A stretch of DNA of 64,000 nucleotides, from contig NZ_CP144460.1 of NCBI RefSeq assembly GCF_040182365.1, forward strand, positions 744,001-808,000, read 5' to 3'. Made by a program: the position numbers and the translations under genes. Below the pieces are notes generated by a model that was not told the DNA's origin, searched no databases, and worked only from the letters and a program-made list of their open reading frames with translations. Source of the stretch: Xanthomonas sp. 10-10 (GTDB lineage Bacteria > Pseudomonadota > Gammaproteobacteria > Xanthomonadales > Xanthomonadaceae). Shown in pieces: positions 8,349 to 17,833 of this stretch (position 1 is the stretch's first letter; the number at the start of each line of letters is the position of its first letter).

Positions 8349-8772
8349 GGGATTCGGGATTCGGGATTGGGGAGTCGTACAGGGCGCTGGGTTCGCGCAA
8401 ATGTCGCGCTTGTTCCAGCGTGCGGATCAACGCATTGAGCCTGGCAAACGTGCGATTGAGCAGATCGCTAGTTGCCGCACCGGGCGATGCGAACTGCAGG
8501 CGCGTTGCAATCTGCAGTTGCGTGTCCAGCTCCGCCAGCGAGCCCCGTGCCATCGAGAGATAACGCAGGTATTCGGCGGTGGAACGCCGTGCAGCACCTT
8601 CGGCAATGTTGGACGGAATGCTGATCGCCGCGCGCCGCATCTGTGCTGTCAGTCCAAAACGTTCGGAATCGGGAAAATCGTGGCTCAGGCGGTAGATCGC
8701 TTCGACAAGCGACATCGCATCGCGCCACACCGTCAGGCGCTCATGCGGTCGCTCTTGCGAATCCCGAATCAC
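8338..8772 (-). CDS. four-helix-bundle (S23/TIGR02436-type) protein inserted between accB and accC
   Basis: A 144-residue protein with the diagnostic block of the S23-like four-helix-bundle family: [10 protein letters not shown] near the N-terminus, [20 protein letters not shown] in the middle, then [20 protein letters not shown]. Family members occur in 23S rRNA intervening sequences and, as Avd, in diversity-generating retroelements; a cellular function for free-standing members is not established. The GTG at 8772 is the best start: it lies inside the right heptad arm and precedes the conserved ERPHERL, while the ATG at 8715 would remove half of helix 1. The C-terminus (IPNPESHAR) is encoded by the left heptad arm and its TAA overlaps the accC start. 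The gene and arms look like an inserted cassette in the acc operon. Confidence 0.8.
   Translation of the reverse strand: MIRDSQERPHERLTVWRDAMSLVEAIYRLSHDFPDSERFGLTAQMRRAAISIPSNIAEGAARRSTAEYLRYLSMARGSLAELDTQLQIATRLQFASPGAATSDLLNRTFARLNALIRTLEQARHLREPSALYDSPIPNPESHAR
8349..8376 (+). repeat. left arm of the cassette: four inward-facing heptads
   Basis: GGGATTC, GGGATTC, GGGATTG, GGGAGTC in direct succession, 28 bp, beginning directly next to the accC start codon. It faces the right arm at 8759-8786. Confidence 0.9.
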
Positions 8773-8786
8773 GACTCCCGAATCCC
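8759..8786 (-). repeat. right arm of the cassette: four inward-facing heptads
   Basis: On the minus strand: GGGATTC, GGGAGTC, GTGATTC, GGGATTC, 28 bp, 6 bp from the accB stop codon. Together with the left arm it brackets 382 bp. Confidence 0.9.
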
Positions 8787-8792
8787 GGCGCT

Positions 8793-9275
8793 TCAGCCAA
8801 TCACAAACAACGGCTGATCGAATTCCACCGGCTGGCCGGTTTCGCCGAGGATGGCCACGATGGTGCCGGAAACGTCGGCTTCGATCGGGTTGAACATCTT
8901 CATCGCCTCGATGATCGCCAGGGTGTCGCCGGCCTTGACCGCCTGGCCCACGGCGACGAATGCCGGCTTGTCGGGGGAGGGCGAGGTGTAGAACGTGCCG
9001 ACCATCGGCGCGCGTAGCACATGGCCTTCCGGCAACGCAGCGGCCTGCTTGGCGCCCCCGGTGGAAGCCTCGGTGGGCGACTGCATCGGCATGGAGGCCG
9101 CTTGCGGTGCGGCGGCGGGGGCCGGTGCGTACTGCTGCACCGGCGCGCTCATCACCTGGGTGCCCTTGGGAACGCGCGCCAGGCGCACGCTTTCTTCGCC
9201 TTCCTTGATCTCGATTTCGGCGAGATTGGATTCTTCGAGCAGGTCGATCAGCTTCTTGATTTTGCGGAGATCCAT
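8793..9275 (-). CDS. accB: acetyl-CoA carboxylase, biotin carboxyl carrier protein
   Basis: A 160-residue BCCP. It has the conserved N-terminal [20 protein letters not shown] helix, a Pro/Ala/Gln-rich flexible linker (residues about 42-80) and the C-terminal biotinyl domain with EAMKM at 124-128, so Lys126 is the biotinylated residue. ATG 9275 was chosen because the family starts with MDLRKIKKL, with AAGAGG just upstream. It is the biotin carrier between AccC and the carboxyltransferase. It lies 97 bp downstream of aroQ and upstream of the four-helix-bundle gene and accC on the same strand. Confidence 0.97.
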   Translation of the reverse strand: MDLRKIKKLIDLLEESNLAEIEIKEGEESVRLARVPKGTQVMSAPVQQYAPAPAAAPQAASMPMQSPTEASTGGAKQAAALPEGHVLRAPMVGTFYTSPSPDKPAFVAVGQAVKAGDTLAIIEAMKMFNPIEADVSGTIVAILGETGQPVEFDQPLFVIG

Positions 9276-9372
9276 AAGGGCCTCTTGTGGTGAATCGGTG
9301 GAGAGTGCCGGCGGATGCCGACGGAATGGGGTCAGACCCTCGGCGCGTTGGCCGATGGGGGGAGGGCACCTG

Positions 9373-9819
9373 TCATGCGTCGCGCTCCAGGCGCGCGATC
9401 GCCGCTTCCAGCGCCAGCCGGTAGCTGTCTGCGCCAAAGCCGCAGATCACCCCGTCGGCCTTGTCGCTGAGATAGCTGTGATGGCGGAACGGCTCGCGCG
9501 CATGCGGGTTGGACAGGTGGATCTCCACGAACGGCAGCCCCACGCCCAGCAGCGCGTCGCGCAGGGCCACCGAGGTATGGGTGAAGGCCGCCGGGTTGAT
9601 CAGGATGTAAGCGGTGCCGTCCTCGCGGGCGGCGTGGATGCGCTCCACCAGCACGTGCTCGGCATTGGACTGCAGGCTGCTGAGCGTGTGCCCGGCTGCC
9701 TGCGCGCGGTCCACCAGGGCCGCATCGATCTGCGCCAGCGTGGTGCGCCCGTAGACCTCCGGCTCGCGGGTGCCGAGCAGGTTGAGGTTGGGGCCGTGCA
9801 ACAGCAGCAGGTGGGCCAT
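9373..9819 (-). CDS. aroQ: 3-dehydroquinate dehydratase, type II
   Basis: A 148-residue type II dehydroquinase catalysing the third shikimate-pathway step. It shows the family start [20 protein letters not shown] with the catalytic Tyr23, the NPAAFTHTS block (Asn75) and [11 protein letters not shown] with the catalytic His101. Length is standard for the dodecameric enzyme. It is just upstream of accB on the same strand, as often found in proteobacteria. Confidence 0.97.
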   Translation of the reverse strand: MAHLLLLHGPNLNLLGTREPEVYGRTTLAQIDAALVDRAQAAGHTLSSLQSNAEHVLVERIHAAREDGTAYILINPAAFTHTSVALRDALLGVGLPFVEIHLSNPHAREPFRHHSYLSDKADGVICGFGADSYRLALEAAIARLERDA

Positions 9820-10318
9820 GGGATCCAGCGGAGCGGAAAGGCCGGAAGTCTGCGCGATGTGGGCGATGCTGTCCAGATAGCAGAAGTTATAGCTGTTTTA
9901 AGCAATCGTTTGAATTCTTGCGGCGATTGTCGGCGCAGTCAGGTGCGGAGGGCATCTACCCAGGCGGCCCTGTTGCGGCAGCCTGCAGTGCCAGGCCGCA
10001 TCGTCACGGCCGCTGCCCACCAGCCCCGCCAGTGGCCCCCGGCACCGGCATCGGTGGTGGTGCCGCGCGGCGCAGGGACCGGTCTGCGCATCTTCCACTG
10101 CCGCGCGTCGTGGTTCTGTGCCCGTGGCAGCAAGTTCGGCCGTTCCCGCCAGCGGGGGCGAGGCGCCATCGGTCAGGTTGCGCCGCCGGAGCGGCCTGCC
10201 GCAGTGAGCGGCACCCACGCTGGCCGCGCGCACCCACCGCGCACGATGGGCGCCGTTGCCGCCCCGGATGCCCGCGCAGACAAGCGTCGGTGCAGCGATG
10301 CGCCCCGCCGCCGATGGC
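9820..10318. other. intergenic region between prolyl oligopeptidase and aroQ genes
   Basis: About 500 bp with only short low-quality open frames and no family signature. It includes an AT-rich patch at about 9883-9915 upstream of aroQ that is the likeliest promoter site of the aroQ-acc transcript. No repeat or terminator of note was seen. Confidence 0.5.
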
Positions 10319-12475
10319 CTACCTGCCCTCGGTTGCCGCGGTGTCGCCTCCGAGGTGTCGCCACAGGAAGGTGTACATCAGCGCAGCACGGTGCGCAGCC
10401 TGGGCATTGTCGCCAGGGTTGGCGTGGCCGCCCTCCATGCTTTCGTAGAACACCGCGTCCTTGCCTGCATCCAGCATCTTGGCGGCCATCTTGCGTGCGT
10501 GCCCAGGGTGGACGCGATCGTCGCGGGTGGAGGTCAGGAAGATCGTGGGCGGATAGGTCTTGTTCGGATCGAACAGGTGATATGGGGAAAAGGTCTGGAT
10601 GAACGACCAGTCCGCAGTGTCCGGGTTGCCGTACTCGTCCATCCATGACGCGCCGGCCAGCAGGTGGTTATAGCGGCGCATGTCCAGCAGCGGCGCTTCG
10701 ATCACTACCGCCCCGAACAGCTGCGGATACTGGGTCAGCATGTTGCCGGCCATCAATCCGCCGTTGCTGCCGCCGCGCACGGCCAGATGCCTGGCCGAGG
10801 TGACCTTGCGTGCGATCAGGTCCTGCGCGATGGCGGCCATGTCCTCGTAGGCCTTGTGCCGGTTTTGCTTGAGTGCGGCCTGGTGCCAGCGCGGGCCGTA
10901 CTCGCCGCCGCCACGCATGTTCGACAGCGCGAAGATCCCGCCCTTCTCCAGCCACGCTCGTCCCATGACGCCGGAGTAGTACGGCAGCATCGGGATCTCG
11001 AAACCGCCATAGCCATAGAGTTGGGTCGGTGCGCTGCCATCGAATGCCAGCGCCTTCGGACGGACCAGGAAATACGGGACGCGGGTGCCGTCCTTGCTGG
11101 TCACGAAGTGTTGCTCGATGAGGAACCGGCTGGCATCGAAGAACGCCGGCAACGCTTTCAGGCGCTGCGGTTGCTTGCCGATCTGCGCCAGCGACAGCGT
11201 GGGCGGAGTGAGGTCGTCGGCGACGGTGAGCCACACCGCATCGCTGTCGAGGTCGTCCAACGCCTTGATCTCTGCGGCGCCGAAACTGGGTGCACCGACG
11301 AACGCGCTGCGCTTCCAGCCCTGCGCACCGGGCGTCAGCACGCTCAGCCGCGTTTTGACGTCATCCAGGATGTTGAGCACCAGGTGCGAGCGGGTCCAGA
11401 CGGCACTGCTGAGCGAGGCGGTGTCGGTGGGCTGGAAGACCACCTCGAAGGCGCGCTTGCCCGCCATGAAATCGTCGAAACGGGTGGCCAGCAGCGTGCC
11501 GGCTGCATAGGTCTTGCCGCCGACGCTCCACGGCTCGCGCAGCTCCAGCGTCAGCCATTGGCGATGCAACTGCTTGGTCGCCGAGTCCGGCACCTCGATC
11601 TGGGCCAGGTGTCCGCTACTGTCGCGCAGATACCAGCGCTTGTTGCGGATGCCCAGCTCGCGAATCACGATGTCCCGCTCGAAGCCCGGGGTGTCGTCAT
11701 GGAAGGCCCTCACGCGCATATCCTGCGGGCTGCCCTCGTAGACGGTCGTGGCGGTGTCCAGGGCGGTGCCGCGTTTCCATTGTTTGACCACGCGCGCGTA
11801 GCCCGAATCGGTCGTGGTGCCAGCACCGAAATCGGTACTGACATAGACGGTGTCCTGGTCGATCCAGGAGAGCTCGCCCTTGGCTTCGGGCCGGACGAAG
11901 CCGTCCTGCACCCACTGCTTGTCGACCAGGTCGAACTCGCGGGTGACGTCGGCATCGGCACCGCCGCGCGACAGCGTGATCAGGCAGCGGCGATAGGCCG
12001 GACGCAGACAGTCGATGTCCTCGTGCTGCCATGCCCAATCCTTGCCCTCGCTCTGGTTGAGGGCGTCCAGATCCAGCACGGTTTCCCACTTGGGTGCGGG
12101 CTTGCGATATTCGGCCGGCGAAGTCCGTCGCCATATGCCGCGCTTGTGCTCTCTGTCCTGCCAGAAGTTGTAGTAGCTGTCACCGATCTTCTGCACGTCG
12201 GGAATCTTCGCATCCGAGTCCATGACTTCACGAATCCGTGTTTCCAGCTGCTTGAATTCGGCGGTGTCGGCCAGTTGTTTCTCGGTGCGTGCATCTTGTT
12301 GCTTTACCCAGTCGAGCGCTCTTGTGCCGGTGACATCTTCCAGCCACAGATACGGGTCTGCGCTGGCCGCAGCGGGTGGAGTAGCCGCAATGCCGGGTGT
12401 CGCAGGTGCTGCATCGGCACCTGCAATGCCGGCAAGAAACAAGGCTGCGCCGAAAAAGGTGGACGTGGGGGCCAT
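10319..12475 (-). CDS. secreted prolyl oligopeptidase (S9A family)
   Basis: A 718-residue serine peptidase. An N-terminal signal peptide (MAPTSTFFGAALFLAGIAGA) precedes DPYLWLEDVTG, the typical start of the mature S9A fold. The middle is the seven-bladed propeller. The C-terminal hydrolase domain shows YGYGGFEIPM, the nucleophile elbow RGGSNGGLMAG (catalytic Ser), TRDDRVHPGHA (Asp) and MEGGHANP (His). It would cleave short proline-containing peptides in the periplasm. ATG 12475 was chosen because it starts the signal peptide directly; an ATG at 12508 adds 11 residues. It is the only gene on this transcript as far as seen, placed between dsbD and aroQ. Confidence 0.93.
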   Translation of the reverse strand: MAPTSTFFGAALFLAGIAGADAAPATPGIAATPPAAASADPYLWLEDVTGTRALDWVKQQDARTEKQLADTAEFKQLETRIREVMDSDAKIPDVQKIGDSYYNFWQDREHKRGIWRRTSPAEYRKPAPKWETVLDLDALNQSEGKDWAWQHEDIDCLRPAYRRCLITLSRGGADADVTREFDLVDKQWVQDGFVRPEAKGELSWIDQDTVYVSTDFGAGTTTDSGYARVVKQWKRGTALDTATTVYEGSPQDMRVRAFHDDTPGFERDIVIRELGIRNKRWYLRDSSGHLAQIEVPDSATKQLHRQWLTLELREPWSVGGKTYAAGTLLATRFDDFMAGKRAFEVVFQPTDTASLSSAVWTRSHLVLNILDDVKTRLSVLTPGAQGWKRSAFVGAPSFGAAEIKALDDLDSDAVWLTVADDLTPPTLSLAQIGKQPQRLKALPAFFDASRFLIEQHFVTSKDGTRVPYFLVRPKALAFDGSAPTQLYGYGGFEIPMLPYYSGVMGRAWLEKGGIFALSNMRGGGEYGPRWHQAALKQNRHKAYEDMAAIAQDLIARKVTSARHLAVRGGSNGGLMAGNMLTQYPQLFGAVVIEAPLLDMRRYNHLLAGASWMDEYGNPDTADWSFIQTFSPYHLFDPNKTYPPTIFLTSTRDDRVHPGHARKMAAKMLDAGKDAVFYESMEGGHANPGDNAQAAHRAALMYTFLWRHLGGDTAATEGR

Positions 12476-12819
12476 TATGTTGCCATCGCCGAGAGGGGGC
12501 GACAGCATAAAGTCGAATCTCGCGCTGCGACCGCGCAGTGAGTAATGTTGAGAAATGCGCGCCGAGAAACATCCGTTCGCGCCGCGGCGACTTTATACAA
12601 AAATAAAAATAACCGGATGTGGCCGAGTTAATCGTTTCCGGGCTCGATCGCGACGGATGATGGTCGTCGGCATCTTGCGGCGTCGGCCGTGCGCCGGTGA
12701 GCGGGGCAGGCTGCCGGCGACAGCAAGACGCGCAAGTTTTTCAGATCACCTTGCGGGCACAATCTGCACGCTTGTGCAGCGCTCGCCAGACGCATGCATC
12801 GGGGCGTCGAAGAGGCCGC
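12476..12819. other. intergenic region with AT-rich promoter-like patch
   Basis: No gene recognised. An AT-rich stretch at about 12590-12615 contains TTTATA on the plus strand (TATAAA on the minus strand at 12597-12592), a plausible -10 for the prolyl oligopeptidase gene. A clear -35 at the correct distance was not identified. Confidence 0.35.
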
Positions 12820-15135
12820 TCAGCGCGCCGCGCGCAGCAATGCATCCTCGGTGATCGCGCTGGTCAGCACCGTGGGCAGGATCGCCGGCGGGGCGCCGGG
12901 GCCATAGACCACGTACAGCGGCACGCCGACCGCCTGGTGCTGGTCGAGGAAGGTGCTGATGGCCGGGTCGACATTGGTCCAGTCGCCCTTCATGTAGACC
13001 GCATCGACACGGCGCAGCGCGTCGCGGAAGTCGGCGCTGCCCAGCACGTTCTTTTCGTTGGCCTTGCAGGTCACGCACCAGTCGGCGGTCATGTTGACGA
13101 ACACCACGCGGTTGTCGGCGCGCAGGCGGTCCAGCAGCTGCGGCGAGAACGCGACCACGCCTTCGCTGGCGGCGGTGGCGGCCGGCAGGCGCAGGCGGGT
13201 GACGCCCACCACCGGCACGATGGCCAGCACCAGCATCGCTGCGGCCAGGCGCAGGCCGGCGCGGTTGCTGGTCCAGCGGCTGCGCTCGAAACACCACAGG
13301 CCCAGCGCCAGCAGGGTGGCGCCGACCAGCATCAGGGCCAGCGCATCCACGCCGCGCTGCTTGCCCAGCACCCACAGCAGCCAGATCGCTGTGAGATACA
13401 TCGGGAACGCCAGCACCTGCTTGAGCGTTTCCATCCAGGCGCCGGGCGTGGGCAGGCGCCGCGCCAGCGACGGGATGAAGCCGATCAGCAGGAACGGCAG
13501 CGCCAGGCCCAGGCCCAGTGCCAGGAACACCAGCATCGCCAGCAGTGCAGGTGCGGTGAACGCATAGGCCAGGGCGGTGCCCATGAACGGGGCGATGCAG
13601 GGGCTGGCGACCACACAGGCCAGCACGCCGGTGAAAAAGTCGCCCAGCGGCCCGTTGCGCGCGGCCAGCGACTGGCCGATGCCACCCAGGTTGCTGCCCA
13701 GCGTGAACACGCCCGACAGGCTCAGGCCCACCGCGAACATCAGATAGGCCAGTGCCGCCACAAACCACGGCTGCTGCAGCTGGAAGCCCCAGCCGGCCGC
13801 CTGGCCGGCCGCACGCAGGGCGATCACCAGCCCGCCGATGGCGGCGAAGGACACCAGCACGCCCAGCGAATACCAGATGGCATGGCTGCGCGCGTGGCTG
13901 CGGCTCTCGCCGCTATGGGCCAGGCCCAGCACCTTCAGCGACAGGATCGGCAGCACGCACGGCATCAGGTTCAACACCAGCCCGCCCAGCAGGGCCAGTG
14001 CCAGCATCGCCAGCAGGCCCTTGTCTGTGTGTGGCGGCTGGGTGCGCTGCGGGTTGTCGGCCGCCGCTGTTGGCGCGGGTTGCGTCTTGGCGTCCGGCGC
14101 CGTTGCCGGAGCGGGCTCGGGAGGCGCCTGCCCGGCGGCCAGCGGCGAGATCATCAATGGGGCGGCTTGTGCCTGGTTCTGCGGCGACACCGTGCCGGTG
14201 GGCAGGTCCAGCGCCACGCGGCGGGTCATCGGCGGGTAGCAGATGCCGTCGGTCTGGCAGCCCTGGAAGGTGGCCACCAGGGTCACCCGCGCCGGGTCGG
14301 GATGCTCGCGCAGCAATGGCAGGGTGACTTCGGCCTGGTCGAAATACACCACCACATCGCCGAAATGTTCGTCGCGATGGGTCTTGCCCTGCGGCCAGCG
14401 CGGCAGCCCGGTGCGCACGCCGCCGCTGCCTTCCACCGCCAGCGAGGTGCGGTCGCGGTAGAGGTAGTAGCCCGGTGCCGGGGTGAAGCGCAGCAGCAGG
14501 CTGTTGCCATCGCCCACGATGGCCTCGAAGGTGAAGGCCTGCTCGGCCGGCAGCGGTAGCGCATCCACCCCGGCCCCCTGGCCGGGCGCCCCGAACAGGC
14601 GCGGGCCAGGCGCGGCGCGCGGCACCAGGGCGCCCAGGTTTTCGCGTGGCGTGGCGGTGGTGGCCGTCGGTGCACCGGGCAGGCTCACCCGGATCTCGCG
14701 GCGCTGCGGCGGGTAGCACACCCCGGCATCGGCGCAGCCCTGGTATTGCACCTGCAGCACCGCGGTTTTCAGTGCCGGATCGGCCCTGCCGGCCAGGGTG
14801 GCCTGCAGTTGTTTGCGGTAGGTCTGCACCTGGCCGAAGAACTCGTCGTGCTTGCTCTGGCCTTCCGGCAGCGCCAGTTCGCCGGCAGCAAAGCCTTGTC
14901 CGGATTTGACGCTGATGCGGTGCCGATACAGGTAGTAGCCCGGCGCGATTTTCCAGCTCAGGCCGATGCTGTCGCGGCTGTCGGCCTGGGCGCTGAGCGC
15001 GAAGGCCTGGTCCACCGGCAGCAGGTCGGCCTCGCTGACCGCCTGCGCGGCGGGCGCCGCCAGTGCGAGCGAGGCGGCGATGACAGGGGCGGACAACCGT
15101 GCGCAGCGGGCGATCCAGCGGGACAGAAACTTCAT
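12820..15135 (-). CDS. dsbD: thiol:disulfide interchange protein DsbD with two N-terminal domains
   Basis: A 771-residue inner-membrane protein that passes electrons from cytoplasmic thioredoxin to periplasmic substrates. A signal peptide (residues 1-32) is followed by two copies of the DsbD-alpha domain: copy 1 with PGYYLYRHR and GCADAGVCYPP (Cys134/Cys140), copy 2 with PGYYLYRDR and GCQTDGICYPP (Cys293/Cys299). The central eight-helix domain contains LNLMPCVLPILSLKVLG. The C-terminal thioredoxin-like domain carries WCVTC (Cys687/Cys690). E. coli DsbD has one alpha domain and 565 residues, so the duplication explains the extra length. It follows cutA by 15 bp on the same strand. Confidence 0.95.
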   Translation of the reverse strand: MKFLSRWIARCARLSAPVIAASLALAAPAAQAVSEADLLPVDQAFALSAQADSRDSIGLSWKIAPGYYLYRHRISVKSGQGFAAGELALPEGQSKHDEFFGQVQTYRKQLQATLAGRADPALKTAVLQVQYQGCADAGVCYPPQRREIRVSLPGAPTATTATPRENLGALVPRAAPGPRLFGAPGQGAGVDALPLPAEQAFTFEAIVGDGNSLLLRFTPAPGYYLYRDRTSLAVEGSGGVRTGLPRWPQGKTHRDEHFGDVVVYFDQAEVTLPLLREHPDPARVTLVATFQGCQTDGICYPPMTRRVALDLPTGTVSPQNQAQAAPLMISPLAAGQAPPEPAPATAPDAKTQPAPTAAADNPQRTQPPHTDKGLLAMLALALLGGLVLNLMPCVLPILSLKVLGLAHSGESRSHARSHAIWYSLGVLVSFAAIGGLVIALRAAGQAAGWGFQLQQPWFVAALAYLMFAVGLSLSGVFTLGSNLGGIGQSLAARNGPLGDFFTGVLACVVASPCIAPFMGTALAYAFTAPALLAMLVFLALGLGLALPFLLIGFIPSLARRLPTPGAWMETLKQVLAFPMYLTAIWLLWVLGKQRGVDALALMLVGATLLALGLWCFERSRWTSNRAGLRLAAAMLVLAIVPVVGVTRLRLPAATAASEGVVAFSPQLLDRLRADNRVVFVNMTADWCVTCKANEKNVLGSADFRDALRRVDAVYMKGDWTNVDPAISTFLDQHQAVGVPLYVVYGPGAPPAILPTVLTSAITEDALLRAAR

Positions 15136-15150
15136 GGACGTCAGGATTCC

Positions 15151-15474
15151 TTAGCGGGTATCGGCCCGGACCCAATCGAGATACGCCGGCAGCCCGGCGC
15201 TGGCTTGGACCGCGACCGCCTCCGGCAGTTCATAGGGATGCAGTGCCCGCAGCCGCGCGATGGCGTCCGGCAGGCGATCCTCCCAGGTCTTGATCAGCAG
15301 CTGCACTTCGGTACTGCGCTCGATCGCCCCGTTCCAGCGGTATAGCGATTGCGCGCCCGGCAACTGGGTGACGCAGGCGGCCAGGCGTTCGTCGAGCAAG
15401 GCGTGCGCGATACGGTCGGCGCTGTCCGCATCCGGGCAGGTGCTGAACAACAAATGGAGGGAAGAGGCATTCAT
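15151..15474 (-). CDS. cutA: divalent-cation tolerance protein CutA
   Basis: A 107-residue protein of normal CutA length. It shows LLFSTCPDADSADRIAHALL, LAACVTQLPGAQSLYRWNG and a TEVQLLIKTWEDRL block with the HPYELPE motif, all hallmarks of the trimeric CutA1 fold. The annotated role is divalent-cation (copper) tolerance, though its precise function is unsettled. The ATG at 15474 was selected because the family begins just before LHLLFSTCPD. It forms an operon with dsbD 15 bp downstream, the arrangement also known from E. coli cutA-dsbD. Confidence 0.95.
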   Translation of the reverse strand: MNASSLHLLFSTCPDADSADRIAHALLDERLAACVTQLPGAQSLYRWNGAIERSTEVQLLIKTWEDRLPDAIARLRALHPYELPEAVAVQASAGLPAYLDWVRADTR

Positions 15475-16057
15475 TCGGTCTGGCAGTGTAATCCCCTGTC
15501 TGCGGGGGGAGCGACTGCGCATTCCGGAACAGGGCGTCAACTTCGCTGGATTGGCGCCGCCGGCGGGCCGTGCGTAGCGCTGCCCAGGTCTTTGTGAGCC
15601 GAACAGGCGTGCCGGGCTTCTAGAACGGCGTCTGTGCGCACGCCGATGAGCGTAGTACGCCGGGTAACTTGCCGGCGCCGGATGCACTGCTGTCCGATGC
15701 GTGCCTGGACCGCGCTCCGCGCCAACAACAGGGTCGTGCAAAGCGAGGCTGGCCCGCGATCAGCAACAAGGCCCCGCTCCTGCGGACAATGTGGATTGGA
15801 GGGACCAGTTTCCCTGGCCCGGCATCGCGATCCCGGGCCAGGGGGGGGCATCACCGCCTGGTGCTGACGGTGGTCGTCGCCTCGCATGCGCCATCGGTTT
15901 GCGTGCAACGCCAGGCGGCAGCCTCGCTGCGATTGGCGACATGCTGCCGACCATCGCCGCTGGCGCCCGACGCCTCAGCACGCCGGCCTTCCTGGCACGC
16001 GCGGAACAGCGGTCCAGCCACGCCGGCCCGACGCAGCGCGCGTCGGGCCGGTGCGGC
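15475..16057. other. intergenic region without recognisable gene
   Basis: About 580 bp between cutA and the secreted nuclease gene. Open frames are present on both strands but none has a family signature. A hairpin (TGGCCCGG at 15815-15822, complement at 15833-15840) is followed by a G-run, not Ts. The cutA promoter must lie near 15480-15560. Confidence 0.45.
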
Positions 16058-17833
16058 TCAGTTGGCCAGCTGGCAGCTGGCCGGTTTGGCCGAGGTGAAC
16101 AGGCCGGCGGTGGCCCATTCGGGGTGGTCGACGAACGGGTTGCGGTTGCCCTGGAAGCTGAAGATCACCTGGTTGCGGGCGCGTTCTGCATCGTCCGGCG
16201 GGTCGGCCTGGTGCCAGGCCAGCAGCGTGGACAGCAGGCCCATGTAGGCGGGCGAGGACGCGGTCTGTACGATCCGGCTGCGGTCGTCGGTGAGTTCCAG
16301 ATCCGGTTCGGACTGGCCGGTGGTCGCATCAACGCCGCCTTCGTAGCGGATCGCCATGTACATCACCGCGCGTGCCATGTCGCCCTTGCGCTTGCCCCAC
16401 ACCTCGAACGTGCCGCTGTTGCCGTCCGGCGTGCGTACCCAGTTGGAATTGCCCGGATAGCGCCCGCTGCCGCCGCCGCTGCCGTCGTTGACCTCGGTCA
16501 CCCGCTCGCCGCAGCTGCTGGTGCAGGTGGCGTAGGGCTTGTTGCCGCGGTCGGCGTTGAAGGTGGTGTCGGTCAGGTACAGCATGTGGGTGTCGGTGTA
16601 GGGCGCATACGGCAGGCCGCGATCGCCGGTGGCGCTGCCGAAACCCAGCGAGTTGGGCCAGGTGTGCTCACGGTTGTAGGTCAGGCCGCTGCCGGTGCCG
16701 GCCCGGTCGCTGCCCTTGGCGTAGCTGCGGTTGCGGTAGGCGTCCAGGATCCGGCCGCTGTTGTTGGGGTCCTCGTCGGCCATCTCCAGGATGGTCCAGG
16801 TGTTGGTGCCGGTTCCGCTGTAGGGATAGACCGTGTGGCCGCGGATGGTCGCATTGAGCGAGCAGCGCAGCTGGCTGGGGCTGGTGGTGTTGACCCGCGA
16901 GTAGTAGCCGGTACCGCCGCCGCTGGCGGTCGCCACGGTGAAGGCGATCGACTGATTGGCCGCCGGGCTCAGCCCGCTGGCATCGCGGATGGCGCTGGCC
17001 GTGATCGCCAGGGTGCAACGCTCGCCGCCGACCAGGGCGGTGTTGGTGGACAGGGTGAAGCGGGTGCCGCTGCTCGGGTAGCTCAAGGCCACCGTGCCGG
17101 AGCTGGCGCAGCTCAGCGCAAAGGCGCCGCCGCTCAGCGTCACCGCCTCGCTGAAGCCCACGCTCAGATCGCCCGCGGCGGGGAAGCCGGTCGCGCCCTG
17201 GGTTGGAGTGGTGCTGGTGATCGATGGTGCAGCGCCGGTTTCGCCGCCACCGCCGCTGCCGTTGAAGGTCTGGCCGCGGTTGCACGCGCCAAAGGTCTGC
17301 GCCGACGAGCCGGCCCAGCTGAAGTTGGCCGCGCTGCTGCCGGTGCCGGTGAGTTGCAGCGAACTGCCGACCGCGCTGCTGTTGCTCTCGCTGACCGGCA
17401 GGTTCTGGCTGGTGACGCCGGCGGCGGGGCCACCGCTGCCGGTGATGGCGCCTTCGTAGCTGAGGAACTGCACCAGTTGCCCGCTGGGATCGACCAGCGC
17501 CACGCCGTCGTTGGGCCCGTTCTGCACGCCGTTGCTGGCGTAGCTCACCGTGGCCACGCGCACCTGGCTGCCGCAGCTGACCAGGCTGCCGGCCGGGACT
17601 GCCGTGTTGGCATAGACCGTCGCCGCACTGGGCGCGCTGCCGTTGTACAGATAGATCCGGTAGCCGCTCAGCGACTCGCCGGCGGTGGCCACCACTTCCA
17701 CGCCTTCGCCGGTGTCGCCGGAGGCGCCCGCGTCGTCGTAATGCAGTTCGTTGATGAACACCGCGGCGTGGGCGGCGGGGACGGCCAGGACAATGGCGCA
17801 GGCCAGCGGAAGACTACGGAACGGCAACCTCAT
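16058..17833 (-). CDS. secreted endonuclease I-type nuclease with lamin-tail-like and Ig-like domains
   Basis: A 591-residue extracellular protein. A signal peptide (MRLPFRSLPLACAIVLAVPA) leads into a lamin-tail-like domain starting AVFINELHYDDAGASGDTGE. A bacterial Ig-like domain (TPTQGATGFPAAGDLSVGF) follows. The C-terminal half is an endonuclease I/NucM domain: NREHTWPNS is the beta-beta-metal catalytic motif, with FNADRGNKPYATCTSSCG downstream. It probably degrades extracellular nucleic acid for nutrients or in biofilms. The start at 17833 is supported by AAGGAG 6 nt upstream. It is monocistronic and divergent from groES. Confidence 0.9.
   Translation of the reverse strand: MRLPFRSLPLACAIVLAVPAAHAAVFINELHYDDAGASGDTGEGVEVVATAGESLSGYRIYLYNGSAPSAATVYANTAVPAGSLVSCGSQVRVATVSYASNGVQNGPNDGVALVDPSGQLVQFLSYEGAITGSGGPAAGVTSQNLPVSESNSSAVGSSLQLTGTGSSAANFSWAGSSAQTFGACNRGQTFNGSGGGGETGAAPSITSTTPTQGATGFPAAGDLSVGFSEAVTLSGGAFALSCASSGTVALSYPSSGTRFTLSTNTALVGGERCTLAITASAIRDASGLSPAANQSIAFTVATASGGGTGYYSRVNTTSPSQLRCSLNATIRGHTVYPYSGTGTNTWTILEMADEDPNNSGRILDAYRNRSYAKGSDRAGTGSGLTYNREHTWPNSLGFGSATGDRGLPYAPYTDTHMLYLTDTTFNADRGNKPYATCTSSCGERVTEVNDGSGGGSGRYPGNSNWVRTPDGNSGTFEVWGKRKGDMARAVMYMAIRYEGGVDATTGQSEPDLELTDDRSRIVQTASSPAYMGLLSTLLAWHQADPPDDAERARNQVIFSFQGNRNPFVDHPEWATAGLFTSAKPASCQLAN

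Noticed and set aside
8793..9437. Longer accB start at 9437
   Set aside because: It would add 54 residues without homology and overlap aroQ; the family starts at MDLRKIKKL (9275).
15815..15840. Hairpin TGGCCCGG ... CCGGGCCA as a terminator
   Set aside because: It is followed by a run of G, not T, and no gene end is within 300 bp on either side.
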